Shown here one piece after another: positions 1-42,070 of a stretch of DNA of 64,000 bases. The translations under genes were made by a program, and so were the position numbers. Each line of letters begins with the position of its first letter. The stretch's first letter is position 1. The DNA comes from Monoplex corrugatus (Eukaryota; Mollusca; Gastropoda; Littorinimorpha; Ranellidae). The stretch lies in NCBI GenBank assembly GCA_030674185.1, contig CM060307.1:69381905-69445904 (forward strand), given 5' to 3'. Below the pieces are notes generated by a model, which worked only from the letters and a program-made list of their open reading frames with translations, had not been told where the DNA came from and searched no databases.

Positions 1-1966
1 CGAGCGGAGACAGCTGCAGAGGGGATTGAGTGAGGTTAGGATTTTATGCAGAGGAGAAAAGGTGAGTTTTGAGAGCGGACTTGAAGGAGACAAAAGTAGG
101 TTGCTGACGGACTGAGAGAGGAAGTTTGTTCAGGAGAGTGGACCAGAAACAGAGAAGGCTCGTGGACCATAGGTATTGAGCTTAGTGCGTGAAAGCGAAA
201 AGTCAGAGGATCGGAGGCAGAGCGGAGGGTACGTGAGGGAACATAGATCTCAAGTAGGCTTGACAGGTAATAGGGGGCTGCGTTATTGAGGCTTTTGTAG
301 CACATGGTGTCAAGTTTGTACTGTATGTGCTTTGATACAAAGGGAAACTTTTTTCTTTTTGAGTACAAGGCGTGCAGCATTGTTTTGAATGCGCTGTAGG
401 ATGTGAATGGTGGAGGCAGGAAGACCAGACAGGAGTGAATTGCAATAGTCAATGCGAGACATTATGAAGGAGAGAACGAGTTTTGCAGTTGTTTCAACAG
501 AGAGATACTTCCTGATCAGGCTTATACGATGGAGATGATAGTAGCAAGATCTGGCAGTTTGAGAAACAAAGTTGTTCATGGAGAGGGTAGAATCAATGCA
601 GATACCAAGGTTTTTAGCTGAATCAGAAATTGGGACTGATGTGTTACATAATGGGAGAGAAAGAGGAGGCAGCTGAGAAAGTTTCTGACGGGTGCCAATG
701 AGGATAGCTTCTGTCTTGTCGTCATTACAGCTGAAGTCTATTGTGTGTCATCCAGTTCTTAATGTCCGAGTAACACTCAGTGGTGCGAGTCAACAGGCGC
801 TGTATATTATCAGGTGAGTCACTGTCTTGAAGTTGGGTGTCATCAGCATAGAAGTGGTGTTTTATAGAGTGGATTGATGATGTGGACAGGGGGGAGGTGT
901 AAAGAGTGAAAAGAACAGGGCCAAGGACAGATCCTTGTGGAACACCACAGGTCAGGTATGCAGGTTGAGAGTAAGTGCCATTGATGAGAACAGTTTGTTT
1001 TCTGTTTGATAGATATGAAGTGAACCAGGAGAGAGCAATGTCAGAGATGCCAAAAGTGTGATGAAGTCTAAAGGAGAATACCATGGTCAATGGTATCAAA
1101 GGCTGCAGACAGATCAAGGAGTGTGAGGAGAGAGACTTTGCCAGTATCAGTTGCAAGGAGGAGATTTTAGAATGTGTAGTAGGGCAGTTTCAGTGCTATG
1201 GCACTGGCGGTAGGCTGACTGAAAAGGATTGAGGAGATTGTTGGCAAAACAGATAAGAGTTCAGCTGGTTGAGAACGACTTTTTCAAGCAGTTTTGATAA
1301 GAAAGAGAGATTAGAGACAGGCCGGTAATTTTTCAGTTCATTTGGGTTTAAATTGTAGTTTCTTGAGGAGAGGGTGAACAATAGCAGACTTGAAAGAATC
1401 TGGGACAGTTCCAGTTTGAAGAGAAGTGTTGATGATGTCAGTGATGAATGGGAGGAGAGTAGGGAGACAGTCGAGTAGAGAGAACCTGGAAGAGGATCCA
1501 GTTCGCAGGTTTTGAACGACATGGATCTGATTGTGTTGAAAATTTCTTCTTGTGAGACTGGGGTAAAAGTAGTAGAGGTGTGCCAAGAAGGAAGGGTCAG
1601 GTGGGCATGGTTGACAGGGTGTCCTGTCAAGCCTGTCACGAAGAGTTTGTATTTTGGTGGTGAAATACTTGGAGAATACAGATGGGAGTTCTTCATTTGT
1701 ATGTTTTGTTGGGAGAGGTAAATCTTTTCGTGTGCCAAGGAGATGATTCATGGTTGTAAAGAGTTCTTTTGAAGAAGAGGCATTCAGGATTTTGGTTTGG
1801 AAATAGCTTGTTTTTGCAGATGCAATGAGGGTGGATACTTTTGTTTTAGAGGCTTGGAAAAGTTGCCTGTGTTCAGTGAGTTTGGATTTGCGCCAGCGGC
1901 GCTCTGCTCTGCGGCGGGCACGTTTTGCACAGGCAATCCCATGAGTGAGCCAGGGGGTAGGGGGGC
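1..1966 (-). mobile_element. CR1/L2-like non-LTR retrotransposon, copy A, truncated at both visible ends
   Basis: On the minus strand this reads, in broken frames, as the distal endonuclease-RT linker, the reverse transcriptase and the C-terminal thumb of an APE-type LINE. Visible RT landmarks are SAIVHPLLKK, NYRPVSNLSFLSKLLEK, GVPQGSVLGPVLF, the catalytic FYADDTQL and SRIDYCNSLLSGLP. The ORF is split by frameshifts and a deletion near 330-350, so the copy is dead. It is nearly identical base for base to the longer copy at 17532-21738. Similarity stops near 1966, just after the PTPWLTH segment, so the 5' half including the endonuclease is missing (typical 5' truncation). Its 3' end lies off the left edge. 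CR1/L2 assignment rests on RT motif style. Confidence 0.88.
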
Positions 1967-2084
1967 TTCTTGGAAGAATGGGATTCCACAGTGGAACATC
2001 ATCCACTTTATAGATACGTCACTGGGTTTGCTAAAATTTCCTGACCAATAGTGTGTATGTCTTGGACATGATTGACACCAGTAT

Positions 2085-2275
2085 TCAGTTTCAGTTTCAG
2101 TTTCTCAAGACGATGTCTCCGTGCTCGGAACGAATTCCATATGCACTACCGCCACTGGTGCCATTGTATGGAGATCATGGCACAAGCCCGAAGCCTGCAC
2201 ATAAACCCATGAGCTGGCCAGGTCCTGAGGTTCTACCTAGCCTATGTTTTACCTAGTCTATATTTTTTATACTAG
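2085..2275 (+). repeat. Dispersed repeat D, copy 1
   Basis: About 190 bp starting in CAGTTTC direct repeats. The same sequence recurs at 6719-6900 (same strand), and shorter pieces occur reversed at 32165-32265 and 37670-37755. All share the core TCGGAACGAATTCCAT or a close variant. The spread of copies marks it as a transposable, probably SINE-derived, repeat. No polymerase III boxes are evident, so its class is unassigned. Confidence 0.7.
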
Positions 2276-3727
2276 TATTGTATCAGCCTATCATTGGAAC
2301 AATCTTAATTACATATAAATGACATGTGAAAAGTGTCAGATTCTGTGACAATTTATATGCTTTCGTTTTTAGCCATATTTTGGTGAAATTTATTGCATAC
2401 AAAGATCCGGATTTATGAGGTTTCTACCTTGGTCTGGCTGGGCGACAGCGATTACTATCGTTAGCAGAAGGCTCAGTATGCAGTATCCTAAGTAGGTTGG
2501 TTCAGAACAGGCACTGCTAAAGTCATGGAATTGACTCAACAGCAGTGCAGGGCTCCTGTGATGGGTGGTTCCACGGCGTTCAGAACAGGCACTGCTAAAG
2601 TCATGGAATTGACCCAGCAGCAGTGCAGGGTTCCTGTGATGGGTGACTCCAGGCAGATTGATATCTCTCCTCCTGTGGGTTCCCAGGCATTCGAACTTTC
2701 AGTGAATGATTTTGGGTTTGGTTGTGTGTTATGGAAACAGAATGAGGGGCATGAGATAACGCCACTGTGGTGGCTCAGAAACTGAGACAGAAAGAAAATG
2801 GTCTTGATTGATAACAATGAATACTGATTAAAACTTTCGCCTACACCTTGGCTGCTAGCTTCAGGGAATCAGGCCTGGTGATTGCAGGGAAAGTTCTGAT
2901 GACAGTTAGGAAAGACAGGAAACTTGGGAACCTTTGGGTGTAATGGCAGACCTAACTGAAAAGCAACATAAGCTGGGAGCATCATGGTTGGCCGCTTTTG
3001 CGATGGTACGAATAACCCTTTTTCTGTCTCTTGATCCGGTAGCTTGGCTGGACCTGCCTGGTGTGCTTTGTGTGGCTAGGTCCCGGAGCTTGTCATCTCC
3101 TCACCTTGCCATTCAGTTTGTAAATAAGGTGATTGATGGTCGCGTCCGAATGGGTCATGCAGCCCATGGACAGCCCTCTTCGCTTGGTAAAATGGCTGCC
3201 GTTTGGCGTCAGGAGCTGGGAGATGATTTTCCGATCGATGGTGAGGCATTGTTGTTCTGATTCCTATCCAGAACCTCGGGTGTTTCTTGTTAACGATGAC
3301 TACTGATCAAATAATGATAGTTGCTAAATACGGAAATAAATTCATTAAATGGGAAGAAATAAACAGACTGGAATTAATGAAATACTTTTCATCTGTCGAT
3401 GTGTCCCTCTTTTACATTGGGAATTCGGTGAAAGAGTGTGGTGTTGGGGTAGGACTTTGGAACTGAAATGCGTATCCATAAAACATAAACGTATCTCAGA
3501 AAACAAGTGTCTTAAACATAGATACGGACAAACGTATCTTACTGTTTAGACCTATGGTTTAAAGCAAAGAATAAACAATGCTGACAACTGAACTTTTTCA
3601 CAGACATTTTCCGCATAGGATCACGAATAGAACACACGACGACGACGACGACGACGACGACACAACAAACACGAAAGAAAGAAAAACACAGAGGAATCCC
3701 TGCTTCTCAGTATACATGTACATAACC
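2276..3727. other. Interval without recognisable gene; contains a 78-bp tandem duplication
   Basis: No conserved coding motif is visible. Positions 2503-2651 hold two copies of a 78-bp unit beginning CAGAACAGGCACTGC, the second with a few substitutions. A GAC trinucleotide run lies at 3640-3660. A 108-codon open frame at 2934-3260 resembles nothing I know and lacks supporting context. Confidence 0.5.
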
Positions 3728-3950
3728 ACAGGTACAGTTGTCAGATAGGTAAATGTCAGACTTCGAATTGGAAGGTCTTCGGTTCGATCTACCTAGACAT
3801 CTCTGTGGAAGGTAAAGTGTGGAGATTTTTTCGATATTCCAGCTCAGCGTGTGTACAGACCTGCTTGTGTATCAGTATCAGTAACCCCCTTCGTTTACAT
3901 ACGCATGCAGAATATCAGATATACACGTTAAAAATCCTGTAAGAAATGTC
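3728..3950 (+). repeat. SINE-C family fragment (tRNA-derived)
   Basis: It contains a B-box-like GGTTCGATCTAC near 3779 and a body ending with CACGTTAAAAATCCTGT. The same layout in reverse appears at 52780-53100 and 56320-56640, which defines a family. This copy lacks a clear A box and is partial. Confidence 0.6.
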
Positions 3951-4289
3951 AGTGTCTGAGGTTTATAGAAAAATCAAAAATCAGCATGCACGCCCACAGA
4001 AAACGGAATATGCAGACCGTGCAGCAACATACCGCATGCAGTGTGGGTTTAAAAAAAATACAACACGTGCGTACCCGCATCTGAGAAAGATCAGTACGCT
4101 TAAAGGAAACAAACGATGTCAATGGAATGCATTTCTCTATAAGAATTATCCAAAAATACATTGCATAACGACAAACGAACAAACAAAAACAAAAACTTGC
4201 AACAGCTACATAATGCAAGGGAAACAACAACATTGTCCACTTTCTTCGCAATCTTTGATAAATAGCTCCCTTAAAATAGTATCGGAGTT

Positions 4290-4560
<271 letters not shown>

Positions 4561-5384
4561 GGGTGGGGTGGTGTTGAGTATGTAAAATGTTGAAAATGAA
4601 TCAAAATGTTTTAGATAATTGATAGGACTCTTACCTTGGTTGACACAATCACAACCTACATGACGGTAGGGAGGGGGGAGGGGGAGAGAATCCCCACTCA
4701 GCCAGGAATATCGTATCTTCGTTCTCATGTCCTAATTCAATGACTGATTCACAAGTCCACACGCTCAGATGTATATACATACATACACATATATATGTGA
4801 TGGGGTTGTGGTAAGGATGACGATAGGAGACAGAAGAGCGCAGGTGGTAAGGCAGCCTGACAAAAAAAAAAAAACCCAGGGAAGGCAGAGCCGGTGTTTC
4901 TCTCTTTAGTCTGTCCCAATTGTTCACGACCAGACCAGAGGAGAAAGGCATACACAACTTGTTCTTGTTCTTGCACAACACTTGTTCTTGTTTTGTATTA
5001 ACGTCCCTTGAACAGCACTCATACTCATCCGTATATACATGTATACTCGGCAAGTGAACCGCAATGACGACACTTTTGGCAGATGATTCGACTCTCTGGA
5101 ACCCCTGAGGGGCCACATTTTTTTCTAACAATTCAAAATGAAAAAAAAATATCAAATCTGTTTTTCCAGACGTCGGAATATATAGAAAGAAAAAGGTATC
5201 AAAAGAATCAGGAAGTGAAGATCGAAGACAGGATAACGCAGAGACAGTTGAAAGAAAAGAAAGGAGGAAAATGATGATTAAAGTGCTTAAACAGGAGAGT
5301 CATAGAAGAAGCAATATAAAGCAAAACGATCTTTTCCAATATATAAGGAGAAGAATCACAGTGTGAGCCAAGGACAGGATGAAG

Positions 5385-5720
5385 CGGCAGCAGAACAGTA
5401 TGAACAGTATGAAGGGATTTCTTTTAATATCCCAGGTCAACGTAAGTGCACACCTACTGTAAGTTACCATGAAACGTCCCTATGGTGCCGGAGGAGACCC
5501 AGAGCACCAATGCCGCACCACTTTCCGGGTAACATCCCTCCCCCCCCCCCCCCCAAAAAAAAAAAAACTCCCAACGCCATACGATAGCCATATAATGTGC
5601 TGGTCATCCAGTTGGAAGGTCTGGTTTCGAACCCGTTTGCAGTGTACTGTCCGGCGTATAAAAGGTAGATTTTTGTCTAATATCCCAGGTCAGAGTAAGT
5701 GCACACCTATTATAGACTGA
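5385..5720 (+). repeat. Two degenerate SINE-C fragments in direct orientation
   Basis: The phrase TATCCCAGGTCA followed by GTAAGTGCACACCTA occurs near 5430 and again near 5680. Between them is a B-box-like stretch (GGTTTCGAACCCG, near 5630). They look like two decayed insertions or a local duplication of the SINE-C family. A C10/A11 run lies at 5543-5566. Confidence 0.5.
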
Positions 5721-6124
5721 ACCTCCTACGTTTGTAGGTATAAATGACTTAGAACGTCAAAGACGCATATTGTCTCCGGTAAAGGAAGGATGCTATAAGA
5801 CATGTTAATGTTTAGTGGTTTATGGATTTTGGAACTTGTTCAAGAGGGATAAATCGCACTTAGACAGTACATTATACATCAGCTCCACCCAAATCTTGCA
5901 GTAATTATCCGGTAGACACCTTGAGCCTGTTCATAACCATATACACCATTTTAGTCCTTTTCTCTCACTGATGAAGCAGCGGGGAAGTTTCAGTCTTTTT
6001 CTCCTGATTCTTTTATTTGGTATTTCTTAAGTTTCAGTCTTTTTTTTTTTTCCTAATTTTTGTATTTGGTGTTTGTTCGTTTGTGATCTTGCGTCTTGTC
6101 TGGTTGTATTACATACAAGTTCTT

Positions 6125-6450
6125 ATTCTTTTTCGTGTTTTTTTTATTTGTTTGTTTGTTTGTTTGTTTTGTTTGGTTGGTTGGTTGGTTGGTTGGTTGG
6201 TTGGTTGGTTGGTTGGTTGGTTGGTTGGCTGGTTGGCTGGTTGGTTGGTTGGTTGGTTGGTTGTTGGTTGGTTGGTTGGTTGGTTGTTTTTTTGTTTTAT
6301 TTGTTTTTTGTTGTTGTTTTTTGTTTTGGTTTGGTTTGGTTTTGGTTTTTGTTTGTTTTGTGTTTTGTTTTGTTTTGTTTTGTTTTGTTTTGTTTGTTTG
6401 TTTGTTTTTTGTTTGTTTGTTTGTTGTTTGTTTGTTTGTTGTTTTTGGTT
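6125..6450 (+). repeat. (GGTT)n and (GTTT)n simple repeat block
   Basis: About 120 bp of nearly perfect TTGG tetranucleotide (6167-6285) is followed by TTTG/TTTTG runs to about 6450. The strand is almost entirely G and T, so all apparent ORFs here are low-complexity artefacts. Confidence 0.95.
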
Positions 6451-6477
6451 TTGGTTTTTGGTTCCATATACACCATG

Positions 6478-6690
6478 TCAAGATCATGAAATGGGGAGGG
6501 CAGGGGAAAAGAGAAAATGGAAGCTAAGAAACAACACGCCAAAACCACCAGAATGAGCGGAGCATTAAAATGGATGACGAACATGCTATTTGTCGTTCCA
6601 CTGAGGCTGGGATTGAACTCGAGACGTCAGATTTAGAGCACATGGCTCTGACGACAGGCCAGCCAGTCTGCTGAAAGAGCATACAAGAAC
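6478..6690 (-). repeat. SINE-B family copy (tRNA-derived), reverse orientation
   Basis: Matches the copies at 41800-42070 (+) and 54360-54665 (-). All share the reversed B box GGGATTGAACTC and the phrase ACCACCAGAATGA. The GT-rich block at 6125-6450 lies within or beside the element's distal part; a family-like piece also occurs near 5878-5930. Confidence 0.6.
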
Positions 6691-6718
6691 ACCAAAACAC
6701 CCAGTGTGCACAACAGCA

Positions 6719-6900
6719 GTGTCAGTTTCTCAAGATGATGTCTCCGCGCTCGGAACGAATTCCATGTACATTAACGTCACAGATGCCACGTGTATGGAGA
6801 CCGTGGTACGTGCACATAAACTCATGAGCTGGCCAGGTCCTGAGGCCCTACCTAGACTATGTTTTACCTAGTCTATATTTTATACTGGTATTTTATTAAC
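6719..6900 (+). repeat. Dispersed repeat D, copy 2
   Basis: Co-linear with 2085-2275. Both contain GAGCTGGCCAGGTCCTGAGG and TTTTACCTAGTCTATATTTT. Identity is high but interrupted by small indels, as expected for independent insertions. Confidence 0.7.
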
Positions 6901-7357
6901 CTATCACTGCGTAACAGCACAACCGCGGTAACCCCCATCGCCCATCACAACCAACCAAACAGCGACATCAAAAGAACAAAATGCCATTTACGTCAAAGCT
7001 CTGTCTTATACATTTGAGTGCACGTGCATTACACGTTCTTACATAGTTGCAGCCCAACGATAGAGGAGAATCTTAATCTTGATACACTCACAGAACCAAT
7101 AATTGACATGAACCTCGACGGGAAAAGGTACTGCGCTTGGTGAATTAGTAAGTATGCCGAAGCAGTCAATTGACTGGTGCTATGACTGCTTCTTCTTTAG
7201 GGTGGGTCCAATCAATTATTGTTTATCTAAAAAAAATGTGTTTGTATTATTTAGTACGACTTAAATCAACTGGCATCTTGAATGCCTTGTTGTTGACAGT
7301 TTGGTAATGAAGTTTTCTGTCATATTATTAGCAAAACACACACACACACACCAAGCA

Positions 7358-7435
<78 letters not shown>

Positions 7436-8365
7436 CACAAAACTGTGTTCTTCTATTGTTCTGCCAGCTAGTATGAAAAAAAGGGTGAGCAGAAATAACC
7501 GGCATCAGCCCCTCAACCATCTACTCTACATAAAAATCAGGTATAAGTGAGGTCTTCGATTCGAACTGAAATATTTTGGCACTTGGAGATCTTGAAGCAG
7601 TTTGATTATGCAGCCGCTGTCTCTGGAGGTGTAGTCGCTAGTTATAAATCGGGTTGCCATCGACTAGAACTCATTCATAGCGATCAGTATCTTGATGGTT
7701 AGGACCCGTACTGTAGCCCCATATTCGAGGGTTGATCTGACGAGCGCTAAAGTCCGCTGTTCTTTTTGGGTCTCTGTGGACGATATTGTAGTTTAGTGCG
7801 TGAACAAAAGTGTGGTTTTGCAAACATGTGATATAAAAAAATAATAAAATAAGCATCAACAACAACAAAAACGGACAGCCACGAGCAAACACTACCACTA
7901 CTACAGTATTAAAGTAATACAACAGCAGTAGTAACACGAGCAATAATACTATTACTGACGTAATAACCAACCGACACCCGTCTCTGCTCAAGTCTAGATC
8001 TACCAACTTGAAAGTGAAAGTTGGAATGCTTTCATGGGGAGCTAATGCCCATAAGGATTCCCTATTTTACATTTTCCTGTATTTTCATATGCTCAAAAGT
8101 TCTCCTGTCTTTAAAAAGGAAAATCTCTTACTCAGTAGTTTTAATTGCCATATACCTGAAAACTTGACCTGATTAAATACACAGAAATGTATTTGGAACC
8201 AAATGTATTTTGCATACATGTTCGCTGCTTTCACTTCCAGTTAAACTTTTCAATTAGCTTGGTATTTTGTGTAAAAATGGCTGCCACCAGGCCTACAACC
8301 TGAGACCACCAACATTCAGCATAATATATCTTTTAACTTGTGTGACTGTCGTGAAAACAAAACAT
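6901..8365. other. Upstream flank of MINDY4; no other gene seen
   Basis: This is the sequence before the first MINDY4 coding exon. It holds a (CA)n tract at 7335-7434 and otherwise AT-rich DNA. The promoter and any 5' non-coding exon must lie here or further left; I see no unambiguous TATA box or initiator. The reading frame is open without an ATG for roughly 100 bp before 8366, so the first ATG pair (8366/8372) is the natural start. Confidence 0.5.
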
Positions 8366-37900
<29,535 letters not shown>

Positions 37901-38182
37901 AATGTGAGCTCTGGGTTGACATGTTTGTTTTGCTCATATGTGATCTTTCTTCCGCCAACTGGGTGGATTGTGGAAAACCACCTTTTCTCAATGAGGTCTC
38001 TGTTACTTCAGTCTCCAGTGATCACTCAGGTTATGGGAAAATATGTACCCTTTATCTTTGTGATATTTATGTTGGTTGGTGGTTGACAGTTCTAGGTCAA
38101 GGTGGTGGCTTTTAGTCCTGAACTGTGGAATTTTTTTCTACAACTACAAGCATAAGTCTTTTAACTCTGTTTTGTAATCTGT

Positions 38183-38188
38183 AATAAA
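38183..38188 (+). promoter_or_regulatory. MINDY4: Candidate polyadenylation signal of MINDY4
   Basis: First canonical AATAAA after the stop codon, 283 bp downstream, in an AT-rich setting. Alternatives lie further on (for example near 38662). The true cleavage site is unknown. Confidence 0.5.
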
Positions 38189-41100
38189 TTTATATATAAT
38201 TAATACTTGGATACATTTGTGACAGCTTTGAAGTGAGTATTTGACGATTTTTTTTTGGAGGGGGGGGGGGAGGGGATAGAATACATACAGGCATCTGATG
38301 AGGTACCAAACCATCGTATTAGCAATCATTTGAAGGTCAGATTTTTCATTCGCATATTCATTTTTAACATAATTTGAAAGTAGAAAACATTGCTTGATTT
38401 TTCAAAAGGCAGCGCAAGCAAAATTATGAGTATGAGTAGAGATGACGATGCTTATTTTTCACTTGTCTGAATTTGCAAGGATAGAAATAATCTTTTGTAA
38501 TTAGAAATAGACTTTGTAATTGTTGATATACTGTGATATGTGTTGTATGATTTGTTGACGATGAGCAGTGGATATAGAGAATGCATGAATGAGGCTGTTT
38601 AACTTCCCATAAATATGTCGGATGCATGAAAACTTTGCACATATGTTCAAAGTGACTTTCAAATAAATGTGATTTTCATTGTCAATGAGATGAAATTTGT
38701 AAAATCATTTTTATAACATTTAATGGTGTCAGGTGGCCACAGTGGCATTGGTGCATTCCTTTTAGGAAGGCTTAAGAGAATATAAAGAGATAACATAGGA
38801 ATCCGCATGATGAAAAAGAAAATTTACTGTACTCAGGTGAATACATTTGTTGTTTGGTCTAAGTACTTCATGTATTACCATGACAGTAGATAAAATCTGT
38901 ACTGCTAGGAAAAGGAAACAAAAGACAAAATTTTAGGGACTTAGTTTGAAATGTTTTCATGCAGCTAAATCATATCCACAGCATATCTCCTTTCTTTTAT
39001 TTTCTTTTGAAATAATGACAGTGATGACCAGAAAAAATGACAAGGTCTTGTATTATGTCTTACGTTGAAAATAAAAAATAAATGTTGACATTTTACAGTG
39101 GTCCTGTTTGTGTTTATTTCAGCTTGAAGCTTAGACATCTGCATATTTTGCATGTATTTTTTTTAAGTAGTTGGCATTTGTTTATTTTCTCATAAAATGA
39201 AACTAATTTCAAAACTCTTTTGTCTCATGCAGTATCTCTGTATTGCTGTGTCTTTTTCCAGTGATATTCTCACTGTTCATATATAGTAATGTTCTCTATA
39301 CTGTTATTACTGCAAGGCTTTATACACGTGCCCCCTCCACCTTTTTGGACCCCTAAAATATATGGGCTATGTTGTACTATGAGTTCTGTACATGTGTTTA
39401 CTTTTGTGAAAAGTTCTTGTGATCTGATGTTGTTGTTTTTACTGAGATATATAAAAACAGATTTAGAATTAAATTATATGATGCTCAACTTTTATAAACG
39501 GTCTTTTAAAACCAAACTTGATTGCAACCGAAGTAAAGTCCAGTGTTTCTAGTCATTGTCATACTTAGTGGAAATAAAAATGAAAAGAAAGGAATATGCT
39601 GAAGAGAAAGAAAGGGATGAAAGAGAATTAAGTTGTGCTCCTTGATATTCTGTTTATTTGCTCCAATAATGTGCTCCTTGATGTGCTATTTATTTGTTCC
39701 TGTAATGTCTTAGGGTAGAAAAAACTTAGTTTGCTACATAATATGCTATTTATTTGTCCCTGTAATGCCTAAGAGGTGAAAGAGAACTTAGTTGTGCTAC
39801 TTGATATGCTACATATTTTTTCTCCTGTAATGTCCTAGGTTCGAAGAGAACTTGATTATGGTATTCAATATGCTATGTATTTGTTTGTGTAATGTTTACT
39901 TTCTTGCCATGTTATTTTTATTCCCTGCTTGTTGCTAGTTTAATTATGCAGATATGCTGAAAAATCAGTTAAGTCTCGATAATTCTCTTTTGCATATTGG
40001 TGTTCGCAGTCACAATTTGAAAGAACATATATGTGAATATTGGGACCTGAATGGCATTGTGGTAGAACTTATTTTTCTGACAGTATGGGTTTTAGCCTGG
40101 CTGGCAATTCAAAACAAAACTAACCAACCAACCAGCCATTTATTATCCACCTTAAACCAAACAGAGAATGAAAGAAAATTATGCATGCATCTTCTTGTGC
40201 ACGCATTTTCCAGTTGATCCATCTGTGATTACCCAACCATGTGTTCAGGGTTGTGGAAGGTAAAGCATTGATGAAGAAGACAAGAATCCACCACCATAAG
40301 TCTGGCTAAGAATGGTAAAGTCACTTTTTATTTCATTCACCAGAGACCAAAAAGGATATTTTTTGTCTCCATCGCCATTGACCTTGAGGACGTATATGGA
40401 TATCACAGATTCATTAATTTATAGTCTGTGTTTCCTCAAGCAGTTTCTTTTTATTGCTAGTTAGTTTTGTCATGATGCGATCATGTGCTAGTTTGCTAGT
40501 AACCATTTTCATGGTGTAGGTTTATTTTCATGTTGTCATTTTGTAGGTTTTGTGTTGTGTTGTATTTTGTTATTCAATGTTATATCAAACAACTTTCCCA
40601 AATATCTTGCCAGTATGTTCATTGAATAACACTGAAACACATTATCTTTAGAGAGTGTTTTGTCTCTTGTGTTTGAATACGTATGATTCAAATATTTTTT
40701 ATTTGCTTGCTGGTGATCATATCTTACTCCATCCGTCCGTTATGGTTGTGATTTTTTCAACATTTTTGTGATCTTGACTTTTTTTCTAGATATGTGTGTT
40801 TTCGTGTGTGCGTGCATGCGTGCATACATGCGTGTGTGTGTGTGTACATGTCGTTTGTGATAAAAACTTACTCATGTTCACCAACTGAGTAGAAGCCATT
40901 TACAAATATACACCAACAGAAGGAGGGAAACCAAACTCCACAACATTGAATTTTGTATCAAAGTAACAAAGGCTACTTTGAGATAACAGTTGTCATGCAT
41001 TGACAGTGTATGTAAAGCTTTAATCATGTGTGTGTGTGTGAAAGAAACAGAAAGTAAGAGAATAAACTTTTCTTATGAAATCCAGTTTAAAAGAGTTAAC

Positions 41101-41799
41101 TATATATTTAATATATCTTTTAGCTATCATTACTCATGGAATACGTTTTGCACTGTCTATATAGATAAATCAATATACATTTAATATATATTTTAGCTGT
41201 CTTAAGTCATGACATACTTATGTTTTGCACTGTCTATATAGATTGATAATTATGATTAAAAAGCAAACATTTTCTTTGGTAACAGAAAAAATGAGAAATT
41301 TACCTGTTTTATGGGGAAAAAAGGGGGAATAGAAAGAAGTAAATGTTTAAAAGCAACAACAAAACAAAACACAAAAAAACATGAGGGGAGGATATCTCGG
41401 TGACCTATTAGTATACAAGTATGGAATGCAAATGTCTGCTTGGTTCTTAGAGGCTGGTTATAGAGAATTGGTCTTAAACAGAATTGACTAATTCATCCTG
41501 CAGAAAGTTGTAATTACATGAATGAGAGAGGGGCATTCTTGTTTGCAGAGGAGGTGAAGTGAGCTAACAGTAACTGAAAATATGAATTCTGAAATGAGCT
41601 AAGGGCAACTGAAAATGTAAATTCGGGTAACAGAACTGACTGTGAGAAATTGAGCCACAGCAGTTTGACCGAAATAACTCTTATTAAAAATTTTCTTAAG
41701 CTTTTGATGAGGTGTTGTAAGTCAAGATAAATTCCCATGAATCAAGACATTAAAAAAACATTATGTGGTGGTTTTTTGTTTTTGTTTTGTTTTTTCCCC
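38189..41799. other. Intergenic, no gene recognised
   Basis: AT-rich DNA with no conserved coding exon seen. Positions 39640-39900 hold four or five diverged units of about 60-65 bp (words TTGATATGCTAT, TATTTGT, CCTGTAATGTC). A poly-G stretch lies at 38262-38275, and short GT runs at 40800-40850 and 41030. Confidence 0.55.
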
Positions 41800-42070
41800 A
41801 CTTTGGCTGATCTGTTCTTTTGATAGAGCTATGAACTCAGGATCTGTTATCTCGAGTTTGGTCCCAGCCTGCTACTTTAAAAACTGGCCTGTTTGCTGCC
41901 CATCTTAATGTTTTCATCTTTCTAGTTGTGTCAGTTTAGTGTTTCATCGGTCTCTCTCCCCCCATCCCCATTTCAAGACCTTGCCAGTGCATAGGATTTG
42001 TGAAGGGTCAGGGAATCTGCCAGATAAATGCTGGCAGATCTGGGTAGAGTGCAGTGGAATTGTGAGATTG
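41800..42070 (+). repeat. SINE-B family copy
   Basis: Sense-orientation match to the reversed copies at 54360-54665 and 6478-6690: GAGTTTGGTCCCAGCC (degraded B box), CTGCCCATCTTAATG, CTAGTTGTGTCAGT, TTTCAAGACCTTGCCA. It is moderately diverged. Confidence 0.65.

Noticed and set aside
2934..3260. 108-codon open frame
   Set aside because: No recognisable motif, no splice or promoter context, and the region is flanked by repeats; it is within the length expected by chance for locally GC-richer DNA.
6017..6584. Several 95-180 codon frames on both strands
   Set aside because: They are low-complexity readings of GGTT/GTTT repeats.
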